Source of the DNA: JABMQW01 sp964439935
GTDB lineage: Bacteria > Fidelibacterota > Marinisomatia > Marinisomatales > TCS56
DNA length: 64,000 bases
NCBI GenBank assembly: GCA_964439935.1
Contig: CAYTPW010000014.1
Span: 20,034 to 84,033 of the forward strand
Direction of reading: 5' to 3'
Part shown: piece by piece, positions 8,270 through 17,400 of the stretch
Layout of the letters: every line of letters starts with the position of its first letter
How positions within the stretch are numbered: the first letter of the stretch is position 1
The notes under the pieces: model-generated
What the model saw: the letters and a program-made list of their open reading frames with translations, nothing else
Database searches by the model: none
What the model was told of the DNA's origin: nothing
Translations under genes and position numbers: made by a program

Positions 8270-9646
8270 TCAATAAAAATCAGCCAGCTCTGTATCGCCT
8301 TCACTTTGATATAAATTCAATTTATTCCTCAGAGTACGGACACTTATTCCAAGAATTTTTGCGGCCTGGGTTCGGTTATTCTTCGTTTCTTTCAAGGCTA
8401 TTTGGATCATCTTTTTTTCCATTTCCGACAAAGAAGTTAATACCAGAGATTCAGTCAGTCCTGGATCCTCATTTTCCGTGAGTGGATCAATCGCGAAATG
8501 ATCACGGGTTAATACATCAGATGTGCTTGAAAACAGGATTGCTCTCTCAACCAGATTCTCAAGTTCCCGTACATTGCCCTGCCATTTATACTGCATCAGA
8601 TCCTGGCTTACCTCCTGGCTAATGCTCTTCTTCTTCTGTCCATATTTTTTACTGAAGACTTTAACAAAATGATCTACCAGCAACGGAATATCTTCGCGCC
8701 GGGTCCTCAGTGGTGGTACATTAATTGGGAAAACATTAAGTCTAAAAAATAGGTCTTCGCGGAATTCCTTCTTGGAGATTAGCTCATTTAGATTACGGTT
8801 TGAAGTGGTAATAATTCTGACGTCAATTGAAATTTCGGTGCTGCTGCCTACCCTGGTAATCGTATTCTCCTGCAATACACGTAATAATTTTGCTTGCATG
8901 GTCATTGGGATTTCACTGATTTCATCCAATAACAGAGTACCTCCGTTGGCCTCCTCAAAAAAGCCTTTATGCAATTTTATAGCATTGGTGAAGGCACCTT
9001 TCTCATGGCCAAATAACGAACTTTCAAATAATGTTTCCGGAATTGCTGAACAGTTGATTTTAATAAATGGTTTCTCAGCACGGTTGCTATTTTCGTGGAT
9101 TGCCTGGGCGACCAATTCCTTGCCTGTACCACTTTCACCGTTAATGAAAACGGTGGCATCACTTCCGGCCACCACATCAATTAGGTGAAAAACATTTTGC
9201 ATGGCATGGCCCTGACCGATCAGCTGCTTGTATTTCTGTGTATAAGACAATTGCCGTTTTAAAAAGATATTTTCCTGTTTTAAGGAAATAAATTCAAAAA
9301 ATCGATTAGCACGTGATTCGATCTGTGATATCGAAAATGGTTTTGTAATAAAATCAAAAGCTCCATTTTTCATTGCTTCGACCGCTTTTTCGATCGTACC
9401 ATAGGCAGTTATAATAAGAAATCCGACATCTGGATATTTTTCCCGGATAATTCCGAGCAACTCCAAACCATTCATATTCGGCATCATTAAATCGGAAATC
9501 ACCATATCGACTTTTTCCGTTTCCATCACTTTTAGTGCTACCTTCCCATCCTTCGCACCAAGTGTATTAAAACCACTGCTTTTTAATGCTTCCAACAGAA
9601 CAGTACGGAGACTATAGTCATCATCTACAATTAAAAGCGTTTTCAT
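8270..9646 (-). CDS. NtrC-family response regulator, sigma-54-dependent activator (GAFTNA variant)
   Basis: A 458-residue regulator with three parts: a receiver domain (1-120, acidic triad DDD at 8-10, phospho-acceptor D52 in SDLMMP, K102), an AAA+ domain (about 140-375, Walker A GESGTGKE at about 170-177, Walker B LLLDEI at about 238-243) and a Fis-type HTH at the C-terminus (NRTQAAKILGISVRTLRNKL). The sigma-54-contacting loop reads GAFTNA (217-222) instead of GAFTGA. Such proteins (FlrC, FlgR, FleQ types) activate middle flagellar genes. It lies between regulatory genes and flgB, so a flagellar role is inferred. No confident sigma-54 promoter was found in the window. Confidence 0.92.
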   Translation of the reverse strand: MKTLLIVDDDYSLRTVLLEALKSSGFNTLGAKDGKVALKVMETEKVDMVISDLMMPNMNGLELLGIIREKYPDVGFLIITAYGTIEKAVEAMKNGAFDFITKPFSISQIESRANRFFEFISLKQENIFLKRQLSYTQKYKQLIGQGHAMQNVFHLIDVVAGSDATVFINGESGTGKELVAQAIHENSNRAEKPFIKINCSAIPETLFESSLFGHEKGAFTNAIKLHKGFFEEANGGTLLLDEISEIPMTMQAKLLRVLQENTITRVGSSTEISIDVRIITTSNRNLNELISKKEFREDLFFRLNVFPINVPPLRTRREDIPLLVDHFVKVFSKKYGQKKKSISQEVSQDLMQYKWQGNVRELENLVERAILFSSTSDVLTRDHFAIDPLTENEDPGLTESLVLTSLSEMEKKMIQIALKETKNNRTQAAKILGISVRTLRNKLNLYQSEGDTELADFY

Positions 9647-9785
9647 ATTTAAGATTCCATTCTAGTTATGAATTCGTTTAGAAAAAACACCCGCAGTGCT
9701 AATCAGTTTTTCTGGTCTGTAGTCAATAGTGCGTGCATTGGAATTTAATGGTTGCATACTTAAAGTTCCATTTTTTGCTATGAAG

Positions 9786-11159
9786 TTAAGCCACCATTTT
9801 TTTTCGTTCGACCAGGAATTTATTCCAGAGGCTTAGTAGAATTTCCGATACTGTTTTCCCTTCTTCGGGATAGGCAACAAGAGCATGATTAATGTTCAAT
9901 TGGTCATCCGGATTGAACTGACTGCTATAGACTTCAATTTTTTTCTGTAGCTTTAGGCAGGTAAATTCGGCTGTAACATGGTCAATACCAGGCAGAATCA
10001 ATAATAGTGTATCCACTGTCAGCCAGACATGATCGGACCCAATTCCGAGTTCGTTTTGCACTTCCTTTTTCAACCCGGATAAATATTCTTCCAGCGAATC
10101 AGGTTGGCTGAATCCTCTTAGATTATTGATTTTCAATAGACCGAATGAAATGATACTCTTCATCAGATTGGCAGTTGCCAACTTGGAATTGATCATCTCC
10201 ATATTCGCGATATCGATTGAGCGCAAAGTAATATTATCGGTGTTACCTTTATTGGATGTATACATAATTGGCGCGACTTGCGTTGCCAGAATTCGCACCA
10301 ATTTTAATTTATCATCAATACTCAATGGTTTCGGATCATCCATCTCAAAAATACCAATATATCCGCAGACTTCCTCACGATACAGCACCGGGATCAAAAT
10401 GCAATGTGACAATTCGCTACTGCCCGGGATTGTCTGATCGGCAACCGTTATACCATCATCCAACTCATTGATGATGGTTGGCTCTTTGCTTGAAATATTG
10501 ACCTGATTGATGAGATCGTCACTGTTAAATATAAACGAATCGTTAAATTCGGTTGATAATCCTTTGGATTTTCTCAGAGTGAATTTACCCAGCCCCGGAT
10601 CCTGGACAAACAGACCGGCTTTCCGCACCCCGATACTGTCGGTCATTGTGTATAATACCATGTCCAGAGCCGTATCGACGTCAGATACCTGATACAAAAT
10701 CGTACTGATATCGCATAGGATCGAGATATTTGAATACATCTGATCAATATATTTATTTAAAGCAGCTTTTTCGCGTTCCAGTGATAACTGATCACTGGCA
10801 TGTTGTACTATACGTTCGATATCTCTGAGAACAAATGGTTTACGTATAAAGTCATAGACCCGTAATTTTAACGCTTCAATCGATGAATCAACTGAAGCAT
10901 AACCAGTAAATATCACAATTTTAGTATCAACATTTCGTTTTCTGACCGCTTTTACGATATCCATCCCTTTGACATGCGGCATTTTCAGATCTGTAAATAT
11001 TAAATCATAGGTATTCTGTTCTAAATCCTCTAAAGCCTTGCGTGGATCGGTGAAACCTTTGATGGTATAACCTTTACCGGTTAAGAAAATTGTAAGCGGC
11101 TCAATGATGTCTAATTCATCATCAATAATTAAGATTGAAAAATCCTTTTTATTGTTCAT
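9786..11159 (-). CDS. Response regulator with REC, GAF-like and degenerate GGDEF-like domains
   Basis: A 457-residue protein. Residues 1-125 are a receiver (IIDDELD, phospho-acceptor D57 in FTDLKMP, K107 in RKPF). After a helical linker, residues about 150-300 look like a GAF domain (AALNKYIDQMYSNISILCDIS... then a LIPVLYREEVCGYIGIFE core). The C-terminus (about 335-455) has the length and pattern of a GGDEF domain (LLKINNLRGFS, then LEEYLSGLKKEVQNEL) but the active-site loop is replaced by TVDTLLLILPG. No diguanylate cyclase activity is therefore expected. It starts 9 bases after the FapA-like gene. A role as a phospho-signal integrator for the flagellar regulon is inferred from context. Confidence 0.7.
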   Translation of the reverse strand: MNNKKDFSILIIDDELDIIEPLTIFLTGKGYTIKGFTDPRKALEDLEQNTYDLIFTDLKMPHVKGMDIVKAVRKRNVDTKIVIFTGYASVDSSIEALKLRVYDFIRKPFVLRDIERIVQHASDQLSLEREKAALNKYIDQMYSNISILCDISTILYQVSDVDTALDMVLYTMTDSIGVRKAGLFVQDPGLGKFTLRKSKGLSTEFNDSFIFNSDDLINQVNISSKEPTIINELDDGITVADQTIPGSSELSHCILIPVLYREEVCGYIGIFEMDDPKPLSIDDKLKLVRILATQVAPIMYTSNKGNTDNITLRSIDIANMEMINSKLATANLMKSIISFGLLKINNLRGFSQPDSLEEYLSGLKKEVQNELGIGSDHVWLTVDTLLLILPGIDHVTAEFTCLKLQKKIEVYSSQFNPDDQLNINHALVAYPEEGKTVSEILLSLWNKFLVERKKMVA

Positions 11160-11168
11160 TCTAGCCTT

Positions 11169-12563
11169 CTAACTCTGTTGTTTTGAGGTTAAAAGTTTAG
11201 CAATTCTGATTTCATCCCCGTGTCGAGATAGCATAACTCCATTGTACTCCCGATCGGTTTTAAGTGCTACACCGCAAATTTCGATTAATACATTACGGTG
11301 CAATTGCCCGGTTACCTTGATCATTTTATCTTGATCATGTTGTTCCAAGTCGTTTTGAAGCTTTGATTCTTCCTCCACAAGCAGTGCTAATTGCTGCTCA
11401 AGCGTTTTAATCTCAACAGTCAATTCCTGTAGTTCAGTTTCCCGGTCTGGCGTCAATTTCGGCAGCCGGTTTTTTAATAGTTCGATAAATTGCAGCCGTT
11501 GATTGTTGGCTGCCAATTCATTTTCTAGCAGATTCCGCTGTTCCCGAATTCCCCACTTCGCTGAACTGCCTTTCGGGTTGTGCTGAGAACCAACAATTAT
11601 TTCAGTAGGAATATTCTTTTCAGTCCCAATCTCTCGGGCATGAATTAATACGTCCGCTTTTATTTTCCCCCCCCGTATCAAGCCTACTTCAGATCCCAGA
11701 TCAATTCCTCCCTCGGCAGAAATATCACAATTGATTAAATAGCGGTCGACCGACAAATCACCATTAACACCGATGGTGGTGTCCTGAGCAAACGAGCAAG
11801 ACATATTCTTGCCAGCAAAAATTTTTGCTTTCCCACGGCCCAGAATACCGGCGGCAATATTAACATCACCATTTTCGGAATAGATAGTAGCTGCTTCCAC
11901 CGTGCCACCAATAAATATGGAGCCGGTAGCCTCGACCCGAAAGCCGGTTCTGACATCGCCATTAATTAGAATTGAGCCGTCATATTGAACATTACCAGTA
12001 CCATAATCCACATCACTATCAATCGCCAGCAGCGGATCAATTTTCAACTTTCCGGCTTCCCAGTAGGCATGTCCCTCACGCCCGGCCAGTATGGTCAAAT
12101 TATCATCGGATAAACAAGTATTAATTCCCTCAGGTAGCGAAATATCCTTACCCGGCTCACTTATTTCCTGGCCGGTCACTGTCCGGCCGGTTGTACCCGC
12201 AGTGAGGGGTAGTTTGGACACCAGAATCTGATCTTTCACAACGGGTAAAACCAGGGCTAACTTTTTAAAATCGGCCTGGCCTTTTTCGGTTATCTGAGGC
12301 CGGGATGAAGGTTCCAAGTCCACATTCCATATCAGTTTGGCATCTTCACCGGGCACTGATTCCTTACCCTTTGCCACCAGTAATTTATCAACCGGTTTAG
12401 CTTCCTGCACGATTTTATCGATTGCAGCTTCATCAATACCATATGTGATACCCGCCGAGGTAAGTTCCCGCAGGAGTTCATCGCGGTTGAATTGACCTCC
12501 CCCAGGAATACTCAGACAAGCTTGCATTAAGTCATCCGATAGAGTGATATCCACAGTGCTCAC
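11169..12563 (-). CDS. fapA: FapA family protein (DUF342, flagellar assembly protein A)
   Basis: A 464-residue protein starting at a GTG (12561-12563) with an AAGGAG site upstream. Residues about 60-160 match the DUF342 N-terminal part with the TAGTTGRTVTGQEI motif. Residues about 180-330 form a right-handed beta-helix of short glycine-rich rungs (YDGSILINGDVRTGFRVEATGS is one, read in parts), and the last 130 residues are a coiled coil (NNQRLQFIELLKNRLPKL onward). DUF342/FapA proteins are linked to flagellar and polar assembly; in Vibrio FapA acts in signalling to polar flagellum placement. That role is family knowledge. Position in this regulatory cluster agrees. Confidence 0.85.
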   Translation of the reverse strand: MSTVDITLSDDLMQACLSIPGGGQFNRDELLRELTSAGITYGIDEAAIDKIVQEAKPVDKLLVAKGKESVPGEDAKLIWNVDLEPSSRPQITEKGQADFKKLALVLPVVKDQILVSKLPLTAGTTGRTVTGQEISEPGKDISLPEGINTCLSDDNLTILAGREGHAYWEAGKLKIDPLLAIDSDVDYGTGNVQYDGSILINGDVRTGFRVEATGSIFIGGTVEAATIYSENGDVNIAAGILGRGKAKIFAGKNMSCSFAQDTTIGVNGDLSVDRYLINCDISAEGGIDLGSEVGLIRGGKIKADVLIHAREIGTEKNIPTEIIVGSQHNPKGSSAKWGIREQRNLLENELAANNQRLQFIELLKNRLPKLTPDRETELQELTVEIKTLEQQLALLVEEESKLQNDLEQHDQDKMIKVTGQLHRNVLIEICGVALKTDREYNGVMLSRHGDEIRIAKLLTSKQQS

Positions 12564-12580
12564 GTGCGCCCTACTTCTCC

Positions 12581-12877
12581 TTAATCAATATCTTCGGATA
12601 TATCAGATGTATCTTCCGGATTATCAAATTCGAACATGATCTCTGTCGACCGACCGCAGGAGCAATTATGAATGATCCCAATAATATCCTGTTCCTGCAT
12701 AATCGGCTGAACAAAATCAATCTGGTTAGAATCCAGACTGCTGGATGCGTTTTTTACGGTTACTGATTGTGAAACACGAGCCAAACTATTTTTTATGATT
12801 GGATCGCGAATGATCTTTTGCCTGGCAGGAAGTTCATCCTCTGTTTTAATCGATTCGAAATTTTCTTCAAAATCCAT
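12581..12877 (-). CDS. Small hypothetical protein with a C-terminal NCSCG motif
   Basis: A 98-residue acidic protein of unknown function. The first 65 residues are polar and probably disordered. The last part has a short hydrophobic core with a Cys-x-Cys pair (IIGIIHNCSCGRSTEIMFEF) followed by an acidic tail (DNPEDTSDISEDID). Two cysteines are too few for a classic zinc knuckle on their own, but a dimer could share a metal. It stands 17 bases ahead of the FapA-like gene and 75 bases after the HDOD gene, so it is in the same operon. Confidence 0.65.
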   Translation of the reverse strand: MDFEENFESIKTEDELPARQKIIRDPIIKNSLARVSQSVTVKNASSSLDSNQIDFVQPIMQEQDIIGIIHNCSCGRSTEIMFEFDNPEDTSDISEDID

Positions 12878-12952
12878 TTGTATTCATTCCTTCAGGATGA
12901 TCAACTGTTAAACATTCAACCCAGTTTTGCAATGGAAAAAACGCTTTTACCA

Positions 12953-13840
12953 TCAATTCTCCATTAATTTTGCTAATTCTTTAATATTTCCAATCTCTTC
13001 ATCGATGATCATAGTTAGTTGGTCTATGTCACTTTCTGCTCCCAATTGAGACTTTATATACATTATTGCACTTTCATCCTCGGGAAAATCATTCAGAAAA
13101 CCGGTTCCAAAACGAAAGGCCCGGTAATTACATAAAATATCTGCAACACGGATTATAGATATCGACCCTCGCAAATCCGGTTGCTCGATTTTTTCTGGTG
13201 AATGATGAGTGGCAAGGGCAAACCGCAAGGAATCAGGTATTTCCCATTTCTCGGCAATCCAGTCGCCGACATCCTGATGCGTGATACCAAAAATCTCTTG
13301 TTCTCCTTCCAGGCTGGTCAACTGTTCTGATCTGACCAGGTTTATTGTTTTTGTGAACAACTCCGGATCAAGTCGAAATAGAATCAATTTTCCAACATCA
13401 TGCATTAATCCCATGGCATATAAGCCAATTGCCTTGGTGATTCGCCAACGTTTATTAATCACTCGCGCAATATGACCACAGGCTACCGAGTGCTCCCAAT
13501 ATTTCGTCCAGTTGATAGCACCTGGTTTCCCCTCTGGGGTTAACATTTTTATCACCGAGAAACTGAGTGCAATATAACTTAATTCTTCCATTCCAATTAC
13601 TACAATTGCCCTACCCAATGATTCGACTTTCTCCCGAACGCCGTAATAGGCAGAATTGGCGGTCTTTATCACTCTGAGCGCCAGCGGGGGATCCTTTTCA
13701 AGAATTGGAAGCATCTGCCGAACTGATAAGCGATCATCCCGCGTAATTTTGAGTATTTCGGAAGCGATCGCGGGTAGAGTCGGTAAGCGGGTCAGTGAGA
13801 GCACCTCCTCGCGGTAGAAATCTGGAGAATGTTGTGCCAT
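12953..13840 (-). CDS. HDOD domain signalling protein
   Basis: A 295-residue protein that is almost wholly an HDOD domain: LPTLPAIASEILKIT, DPPLALRVIKTANSAYYG, then a relict HD motif (GLMHDVGK) and the THHSPEK region near 210. HDOD proteins are degenerate HD-type domains that work as protein-interaction hubs in signalling, chemotaxis and motility. This copy keeps the HD pair, so some metal binding cannot be ruled out. It is the first gene of the minus-strand flagellar regulatory run and is transcribed divergently from the hybrid kinases at 14469. Confidence 0.88.
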   Translation of the reverse strand: MAQHSPDFYREEVLSLTRLPTLPAIASEILKITRDDRLSVRQMLPILEKDPPLALRVIKTANSAYYGVREKVESLGRAIVVIGMEELSYIALSFSVIKMLTPEGKPGAINWTKYWEHSVACGHIARVINKRWRITKAIGLYAMGLMHDVGKLILFRLDPELFTKTINLVRSEQLTSLEGEQEIFGITHQDVGDWIAEKWEIPDSLRFALATHHSPEKIEQPDLRGSISIIRVADILCNYRAFRFGTGFLNDFPEDESAIMYIKSQLGAESDIDQLTMIIDEEIGNIKELAKLMEN

Positions 13841-14468
13841 TTTTATCGTTTAATTCAATTTATATTATCATTTTTATTATGAACCATTAGCAATCCAGCT
13901 CTGTTGGTTGGAAGCAAAATCTGGGCAATTGTTAATTCCTTTTCAGATTGTTGTTTCAAACGCGTAACCAACCTAACAGTGGTATGAATCCACAAAGTTG
14001 AATTTTACATCCCCTTCCGGGGACGGCCACACGCATCCTGCAATTGATCAACAATTATTGTACCAATCCTAAAGAATCAATAATAATATGATAATGGAAA
14101 AAATTGCGATATCATTTGAGTGTCAATTGTAAAAACGATTCTAGACCAAATAACAAACACATTCAGCAAGGACATTTTTTCCAGCCTGGGAAATAATTTC
14201 CGGTTTTACGTGATACGGGAAATATTTACCGGTTATTCCAGATTAACACACGTCCAAATTTAAAGTAAATCAAGAAATGTATTTTCAATTTTATTCTTTG
14301 AAAAGTTTTATACCGAATTGCCCGCTTTTTCAAGATAATTGCCCTACAAACAGCCAGTAACAATATGATAAGTCTGTGGCAAACATAATTTCACTTTGAC
14401 CTGTTTGGGAAAAGCCGTATTATCACACGATCAATTTTCTACATGCTAACCTTTAGAAATTGTGAAAA
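13841..14468. other. Divergent intergenic region between HDOD gene and hybrid kinase
   Basis: A 628-base, AT-rich region with no gene. It holds two imperfect 18-base direct repeats, 14188-14205 (GGGAAATAATTTCCGGTT) and 14217-14234 (GGGAAATATTTACCGGTT), 29 bases apart start to start, and a sigma-70-like promoter at 14396-14423. Small GC hairpin CCCC-TTCC-GGGG occurs at about 14011-14022 without a T-run. Confidence 0.5.
14396..14423 (+). promoter_or_regulatory. Candidate sigma-70 promoter of hybrid kinase operon
   Basis: TTGACC at 14396-14401 and TATTAT at 14418-14423, 16 bases apart, 46 bases upstream of the ATG at 14469. Both boxes match the consensus at five (TTGACA) and five (TATAAT) of six positions. 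This is a sequence match only. Confidence 0.5.
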
Positions 14469-17400
14469 ATGACTGCACCTAATACCGATTCGGAGATAAG
14501 TCCAACCACTCCATCAGAACAAGCTCAGCAAGAAATCATGCAGCTGCGCAAACTGGTCGACCGCTATGAACAGATCCTACTTAATGTCAACGAAGGATTT
14601 ATTTATGTCAGCCGGACCGGAACGGTACTGAATGCCAATCAGGAACTCCATAAAATCGCCAATACTCCGGCTGATTCACTGATTGGAAAAAATGTTTTTA
14701 CACTGATAAAACAACTTTTACAGCCTAAGCAAGTAAAAACAATCACCAAGATGGTGAAAGATGCTTTATCGGGGAAGCAGATTAATGCATTTGAACTATC
14801 CTTTCAGGATCGGATTCTGGAAATATCGGCCCGGTACGAAGCAAATATTGATGGAATTACCGGTATTATTCGCGATATTACCCAACGGAAACAACGGGAA
14901 GCCGAACTGCAAAAGACAGAAGCTTTGTATCGTTCGCTGTTTGAAAATGCACCGATAATGTATGTTACAACAATTAATGTTGGAGGCTGGCCAATAATCA
15001 GTGAATGTAATAACGTTTTCATCAGCCAGTTGGGCTATTCCCGCGAACAGGTTATCGGACAGCAAATCGACATTTTTTATACGGCTGCATCAACCGAGCA
15101 ATTATACACCGGAGGTGGCTACCAGCGCGCACTGAATGGCGATTTCGATTTGGAAGAAAGGGATTTCATTACAAATCAGGGCAAAATCATACACTCGCTT
15201 ATACGCTCTATTCCAGACTTAGATGAAGATGGTAATACTTGTGGTACACGCACCCTGTATCTGGATATAAGCAAGCGAAAAAAAGCCGAACAAAAACTGG
15301 AACAGGCAATTAAAATTGAGTCGGTTTTATTCAAGATCGTGCAAGCTTCTGAAATAGCGCCCAACTTAGAAAGCCTGTTTCAGGTTGTGCATAAAGAATT
15401 ATCAGTGATATTTGATACATCTAATTTTTTCATAACTCTATACGATCAAGGTAAGGATTTACTTTCCTTTCCGGTTTGGGCTGATGAAAAAGATCAACAT
15501 CCTGATTCAACTCCACCAGGAAAAGGTGCTGTAGCTTATGTAATTAAAAAAGGTTGTACACAACTATTAACAAAAAAGACCCTCAAATCATTGGCTGATA
15601 AAGGGGAAATGAAAATAATCGGCTCTTCTCCAACTTTATGGCTGGGGGTTCCTTTACAGATAGATAATGATATCATCGGTGTCATGGCTATCTACCGCTA
15701 TGACAGTAAAATTTCTATATCTAATCATGATCGGGAAGTACTTGAATTTGTAGCCGGTCAGATTTCAAAAACAATCGCCAAAAAACAGGCCGATGTGGCG
15801 TTGTCAGAAAGTGAAGGCAGGTTTCGTTCCTTGTATGAAAATTCTACGATTGGCCTTTATCGTACCACCCCTGCCGGAGAAATCTTATTGGCTAATCCCA
15901 CTCTAGTTAATATGATGGGATACGATACTCTGGCTGAATTGCAGAAGAGTAATCTTGAGGACGGTTCTTTTTTTCGTTACAAAACGCGGGCTGATTTTAA
16001 AAAAAGTTTGGAAAAATCAGGGGAAATCAGGGGATACGAATCCACTTGGATTAAACGAAATGGTTTAAGCTTTCAAGTCCGTGAAAGCACCCGCGCTATC
16101 CGAGATAAAAACGGAATCATTAAGTACTTTGAAGGAACAGTAGAGGATATTACTGCAAATAAGCATCGAGAGCAATTATTCGAGGTACTAAATAAGATTG
16201 CACTTGCAGTTGAATTAACCTTCGATCTTGATGAAATATTCAATACGGTAAATATCGAATTTAAAAAGCTTGGCTTTCACTACATCTTGCTTGAGAATGC
16301 ACCGGATAGCTCCTATCTTCAGATAAAATATCATCGTTATAACTCGAAGGTAGTTAAAATCGGTGAGCGATTACTGGGTCTCAAGACATTAGGGTACAAA
16401 GTGCCAGTCCAACAATCAGATATTCTAAAGCAGATTATTCAGAAAAAACAAACCATCTTTATCACCGATACTCAAGGTGGTCTGGCTCAGACACTACCGG
16501 AGAGACGCAGCCACCAAGCCGGTAAACTTATTAAAATTCTCAAGGCTTCATTGGCCATCGCGGCACCGTTAATAGTTGAGGAACAGGTGCGAGGAATTTT
16601 ATTGGTAATGTCCAGCAAACTAACGGAAAAAGATATTCCCGCGGTTTCCATATTCGCACGCCAGATCGCTGCGTCCTGGTATCGAGCACAATTATTTGAT
16701 AAAGCACGACGTGAAATATCCGAACGCGCCCATGCTGAAGAGGCTTTACAGATTAGCGAGGAAAAATACCGTACGATCATTGAAAACACCCGCGAAGGAA
16801 TCTTCATCTTCCAGAATAATAAAATCGAATTTTGTAATCATCAATTTACGGTAATGTTTGATTTGAAGAATCCGGGTGATCTAGATAGTGACCAGATTGA
16901 ACTGATGCTCAGCGATGATTATATAGATAAGATCAATGATCTCCAGAAATCAAAAAATTCAGCTGACACGGAAATTGTTCAAATCATCTGCAAGATGGAA
17001 ACGATTGAGGGTGAATCATTCGATGCTGAGGCGCAGGGCAGTTATATAATCTATAATGATCAGCCGGCAATTCAGGGAGTCGTTCGTGATATATCGGAGA
17101 AAATTAGTCTGGAAGAACAGCTCAGACAGTCACAGAAAATGGAATCAATTGGCCATCTGGCCGGTGGAATCGCCCATGATTTCAATAACATGCTGGGTGG
17201 TATTATCGGTTTTGCTGAATTGGCCTTAAAACATATTTCCGATACAGAATATGTCGGTACTCATCTGGGGAATATTATTCGTAAATGCGATGATACCAGT
17301 CAACTGGTACTGCAGCTATTGGCTTTCAGCCGCAAGCAGATTCTGGACATTCAGCCTTTGCACCTCAATTCGGTAATAATCGGATCGTTGAAATTTATGC

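Noticed and set aside
14011..14022. CCCC-TTCC-GGGG hairpin as a terminator
   Set aside because: No T-run on either strand and it lies between two divergent genes.
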